A DNA stretch of 10,975 bases from Euperipatoides rowelli. Its lineage: Eukaryota; Onychophora; Udeonychophora; Euonychophora; Peripatopsidae. Position numbers and translations under genes: made by a program. Under the pieces are notes generated by a model. It had not been told where the DNA came from, searched no databases, and was given only the letters and a program-made list of their open reading frames with translations. The stretch lies in the NCBI GenBank assembly GCA_003024985.2, contig PXIH01S0056552.1. One strand, given 5' to 3'. The stretch's first letter is position 1; each line of letters starts with the position of its first letter. Shown in pieces: positions 7,676 to 10,975 of the stretch.

Positions 7676-7965
7676 TATGATTACAATTCATCTATCTCGA
7701 TTATATCTTAAGATGCTCCATAAAAAACAGTTTCTGATTACAATTTCTGTTTCTCAATATTTTGAGATGCTCCATAAACAAGTTTCTGATTACAATTGCG
7801 CATCTCAGTATCGAGATGCTCCTTAAATGGTTTCTGATTACAATTTGTGCGTCTCAATTGGTATTATGAATGCTTCATAAACAACAGTTCCTGATAATAG
7901 CGCATCTGAAATATTTAAGATGCTCCATGAACAACAGTTTCTGATGGCATTTGGATATCTTGAGG
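7676..7965. repeat. 50-54-bp minisatellite with hairpin at each unit junction
   Basis: Five units start near 7711, 7765, 7815, 7868 and 7918, preceded by a partial unit from about 7676. The shared core is AGATGCTCCATAAACAACAG followed by TTTCTGATTACAATT, then a GCGCATCTC-type end. The end of each unit is complementary to the start of the next. At 7799-7819 GCATCTC and GAGATGC form a perfect 7-bp stem with a 6-base loop. At the 7764 junction the stem is TCTCAA/TTGAGA, and at 7918 it is GCATCT/AGATGC. The units have diverged, but pairing survives at several junctions. Confidence 0.85.
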
Positions 7966-9119
7966 TGTCAATAAATAAATGTACAAGCATGGAGTGAGTA
8001 TTTTCAGGCTCATCTACTCATAAACATATGTTTAAGTTTTTTTTTTTTAATATAGGCTACAATTAAGGAATCCCTAAATTGTAAGACATTTTTAACTTGC
8101 AGTAAGCTAATATACAAAAAAAAAAAAAAAACTTAACCTGTACTATATACAGTATATTGTAATTTGTTTCCAAATGATGATAAAACCATAAAATATATAT
8201 ATAGCCTTCTATATGCTATATAACAATTAGTAAATTTGAGACTTCTCAATGGAGAAGGAATAAATTGTTAATTTTTAGATTAAATAATCCATTTATTTTT
8301 TAAATATGAGCTATTTATTATCAATTGTAAAGAGAGATTCATCAACACATTTTGTAATTTAGAAAGTTTTATACAGTTTGTATTAAAGTAGGCTAATTAA
8401 TTAACATTTTTTAAAAAAAAATTATATATGCTATGTACAGTAAATAAACCGTAATAAGATCAAGGGTCTCTTATACACTGTAATCAGTAAAGAATAAAAT
8501 AGGCTATATTATAATTTAAGTGAAAAAAGAAACATGCTCGTCTATGTTATAATTATCTGATTGTTGCATAATAAAGAAAAATGAAATCAGCTAATTTTTT
8601 TATAGTGTTTTAGAATAAATTATTAATTTTAGTAAATAGTTTTTTAAATATTAATCTTTTTAACATGTTGTAAATATTTTGTATATAATTATAATTATGT
8701 TATTCTAAACATGTAATTATAGCCTATATCCTTAACTAGGCTAGTACTATAAAATGTAAAGCAAATTCTATGACTAAATGTAAATTAATGTTTACATGTA
8801 ACTTTATGTTTTGAGTTCTAATAAACCGAATAATGTAATATAATATATCGTCTTTTTTTTTCTTTTTTTAAATATTTATTTACCATACATAATATTCACA
8901 TGATTTTTATAAGGTTCAAATAAGTTTAATTAATGAAACACATTATAAAATTAGATCAAAAAAATTAAGCTCCCATTATAAGTTTTATTATTCACAATCA
9001 ATCACATTATATAGAAAATTAAAATATTATGCAATTAAAATATTCACTGATAAGTTAACAGTGCTCTAAACTAATCATTAAAATCATTAGGTCTTAGTGA
9101 AATATTAAAAAAAATTAAA
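7966..9119. other. AT-rich intron sequence, no gene
   Basis: Very AT-rich sequence with a T run at 8037-8048, an A run of 16 at 8116-8131 and many TAGGCTA and TACAGTA words. No open frame, RNA gene or clear repeat array is supported. Confidence 0.6.
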
Positions 9120-9850
9120 TTGGTTTAAAACATTTTTTGTAATCTTATGTGCCTACAGTCACCAATGACCAATCGTCCACCAATGTAGATGTAATGGTAT
9201 AAGGTTCCTAGTCATTACACTTTCCCATTGTCAAAATCCAAAAGTTAGCCTTTTCCCTTTTCTAATTCTGCCAGAATCATGCCTAAGCCTCTACTCCCAC
9301 AGGAAAATTAAAAAACAATGATAGTATCCTAAACATAACAAATATCCCCCCCCCCTTTCCATACACTATCAATTAATTGATACTAATCTATTATTTTATT
9401 CCCTCCTAATTAATTGAGAAGTCCAATTTAAATAATCACCCAAGCCTACTCAGAACTAGGCAACATTTCAGATATACTGATCTGAGACTGCTGACATATG
9501 GTACTGTATTGTCAACAAATACTCATAATTTTGATTGTGCAATATTTTTGTCAAAAATCTACTTGTTCATGTGGTGTACTGAAAAATCGTCCACAGCTGC
9601 TTTCAAATGACATTTGTGTAGTGCCAAAATATATCCTGACATAACTGCCAATTAGCTTGGAGCAACCTTCAGTTGTTCCCAAAATACTGTAGTATTCTAA
9701 GACTGGAACAGTTGAGCCAGACAATTTGACGGAGAAAGAACAAGAATACAAAGGAGAGGAAGAAGTGAAGCCTTGAAATCACTCAAGAAGAGGACATGAG
9801 GAACAAATCATAAAAACAAGAGCCAAAAATATCAGGTACCAGTCAAACAA
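9120..9850. other. Less AT-rich segment of unknown origin, no gene called
   Basis: Composition is more balanced than in the flanks, and there is a run of ten C at 9346-9355. The minus frame at 9551-9751 (66 codons from its ATG, ending STPHEQVDF) has a more protein-like composition than the others, with six Cys/Phe-rich turns. It has no motif I recognise, no splice context and no neighbour to support it. The segment may be an old transposon copy. Confidence 0.35.
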
Positions 9851-10106
9851 GTTTGTATTGTCTTAAGTCACCCAGGCTATGTAGAGCTTTAGTATAAGCC
9901 TGAGTTGTTACAGCCTTAATTGGTATACTGTTTAGCCCATAATGATGAGGCTATACAGTATTCCAAAAATATACAGTATATATCTTCTGACATTATTCCT
10001 GGTAGATTATATTTACTGCAATGGGTAAATTTGACACAATACATCTTTTAGAAATAATTATACATTTACAATAAATATATTTTAAAATCATTTTTGTATG
10101 TTTTAG

Positions 10107-10183
10107 GCCGTTATGCTTTGCGAGCTGGGAAAGTTTTCCAAGAAACATTAAAACAACAGTTAGATGCTTTACCTAGTAGTTCG
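10107..10183 (+). CDS. Tim14/Pam18-like exon: segment after the membrane helix
   Basis: The exon begins after TTTTAG with GC, completing the glycine codon left open at 1541. It then reads RYALRAGKVFQETLK followed by QQLDALPSSS and ends at a strong GTGAGT donor in phase 0. It supplies the RY of the GFAGRY hallmark and the amphipathic linker that, in this family, lies between the inner-membrane helix and the matrix J domain. With the exon at 1490 it totals 129 nt, or 43 codons. Human DNAJC19 also has, as I recall, a phase-0 junction after a similar LPKS segment near codon 43, so the junction looks conserved. The linker itself is divergent from the vertebrate one. The next exon, expected to carry the GGF...M region and later HPD, is not found before the window ends. 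Confidence 0.85.
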
Positions 10184-10975
10184 GTGAGTATGATTAAAAT
10201 GCCATCAGTACCATCACCTTGAATAACTTATTCATTGCATAACTATTCTTTTTATTTACGAGCCTATAGTTAAGGTCTATAGGATGTTTTACATTGTAAT
10301 TTAAATCAGTAGTCTAATAGAAAAAAACTTACATAGTTTTGGGAATTCAAATCGGCAAATGTTAGGCTATTAATTATTTTTTTAAAAAAATATAAAGTTT
10401 TCTTGTTAAAATAATCACTTCTTTCTTTGTCTTTAATATCAAATTAAACTCAAGGATGGTGAGCTAAAATTAGTGGGTAGGCTAGAATAAAATAGGCACT
10501 AACAACAGGCTGAGTTAACCAGTCTCTCATTTTTTAATGTTTTATAGCAATTACAGAGTTATATTGTTTATGTAGAGTATATAGTTATACTTCAGATTAT
10601 AGGTAAATGTAGACCTATTTTTATTATGAGGCCTATGTTTATAATCTATAAGATTGTGTACTAGTAAAGCGGGAGGGGGATTTTTATCTCGTAAAGCAAA
10701 CAGCATAATTTATTTTTAAAAATTATCAATAGAAAGTAATTTATAGATTAAAGCTAAATTGCTTAAAAATTATTGTTGTAGGGTGCGGTAGGGATTTAAG
10801 TCTTTTTCTATTGGGCATAACGTTTGGCGGGGTTTTTTTTTTTCTTCGTATTTTTAAAAATCTTAAATAACTTAAATAACTCTTAACACTTTGAGAACTG
10901 CTGTTTAAAATTATTTCTTCCCCCTGAAACTGCCGAAAAACCCATATTAGTAAAAATAAGCCTACTCCTTCATTT
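10184..10975 (+). other. Start of the following intron, truncated by the window
   Basis: From the GTGAGT donor to the right edge the sequence is AT-rich, with two G-rich spots (about 10669-10680 and 10826-10832). I looked for the next Tim14 exon (a GGF-x-P-K-M-like peptide after a 3' splice site) and did not find it. The gene therefore continues to the right. Confidence 0.6.

Larger units (their letters stand above)
1542..10106 (+). other. Giant intron (about 8.6 kb) of the Tim14-like gene
   Basis: The intron runs from the GTATTT donor at 1542 to TTTTAG at 10101-10106 and splits a glycine codon (G then GC). It makes up most of the window. Parts with no separate entry (about 1542-2070, 2100-2618, 2785-3260, 3500-3980, 4110-4610, 6115-6364, 6536-6740, 7443-7675) are AT-rich sequence with short palindromes and no supported gene. 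The minus frame at 1840-2028 is treated as noise. A short GC-richer patch at about 3655-3725 has an open frame of about 27 codons that I do not recognise. Confidence 0.8.

Noticed and set aside
7676-7965. CRISPR-like array
   Set aside because: Units are contiguous diverged minisatellite copies without unique spacers, and the context is eukaryotic intron.
9551-9751. Minus-strand open frame of 66 codons
   Set aside because: Composition is more protein-like than the others, but there is no recognised domain, no splice sites and no neighbouring coding segment.
10184-10975. Next Tim14 exon (GGF...M or J-domain HPD segment)
   Set aside because: No 3' splice site followed by a matching peptide was found in any frame I read.

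Overview
The window looks like AT-rich, intron-dominated nuclear DNA from an animal. It has long poly(T)/poly(A) runs, abundant TA-rich micro-palindromes, several minisatellite-like arrays, one ambiguous base (N at 5049), and only two short exons with good splice sites. I cannot place the species. The many TAGGCTA and TACAGTA words and the very low GC are distinctive, but I do not know them to be diagnostic of one lineage.

One real gene is visible, on the + strand: a Tim14/Pam18-family mitochondrial import motor gene (DNAJC19/DNAJC15-like). Exon 1490-1541 encodes a glycine/alanine-rich membrane helix ending in VVGFAG. Exon 10107-10183 continues with RYALRAGK and ends in LDALPSSS. Together they are 129 nt in one frame, with consensus splice sites, joined across an intron of about 8.6 kb. 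The J domain with its HPD motif must lie beyond the right edge. Upstream, at 423-434, a perfect GC-rich palindrome (GGCGCATGCGCC) contains the core of the NRF1 site typical of promoters of nuclear genes for mitochondrial proteins. A tentative mini first exon (ATG at 445) follows 10 bases later.

Layout: 1-422 AT-rich flank; 423-456 candidate promoter and start; 457-1489 candidate first intron, with a 48-bp poly(T) duplication, a diverged repeat pair and a short tandem array; 1490-1541 exon; 1542-10106 giant intron; 10107-10183 exon; 10184-10975 start of the next intron.

The giant intron is full of repeats: a poly(T)-punctuated duplication (3265-3499), a possible hAT-like terminus (about 4613), a 48-bp array whose units carry a TAGCTT...AAGCTA dyad (5036-5268), two compact hairpins (5387-5437), and a GC-rich block resembling a decayed LTR, with a hairpin around AATAAA (5461-5940). 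Next come a minus-strand AAGATGGCGG start-like element (6041-6114), a GC-rich block with CGCGATCGCG (6365-6535), a 244-bp tandem duplication with a single difference (6957-7442), and a 50-54-bp array whose junctions form GCATCTC/GAGATGC hairpins (7676-7965). I recognise no other protein-coding gene. The other open frames are AT-rich or low-complexity noise.
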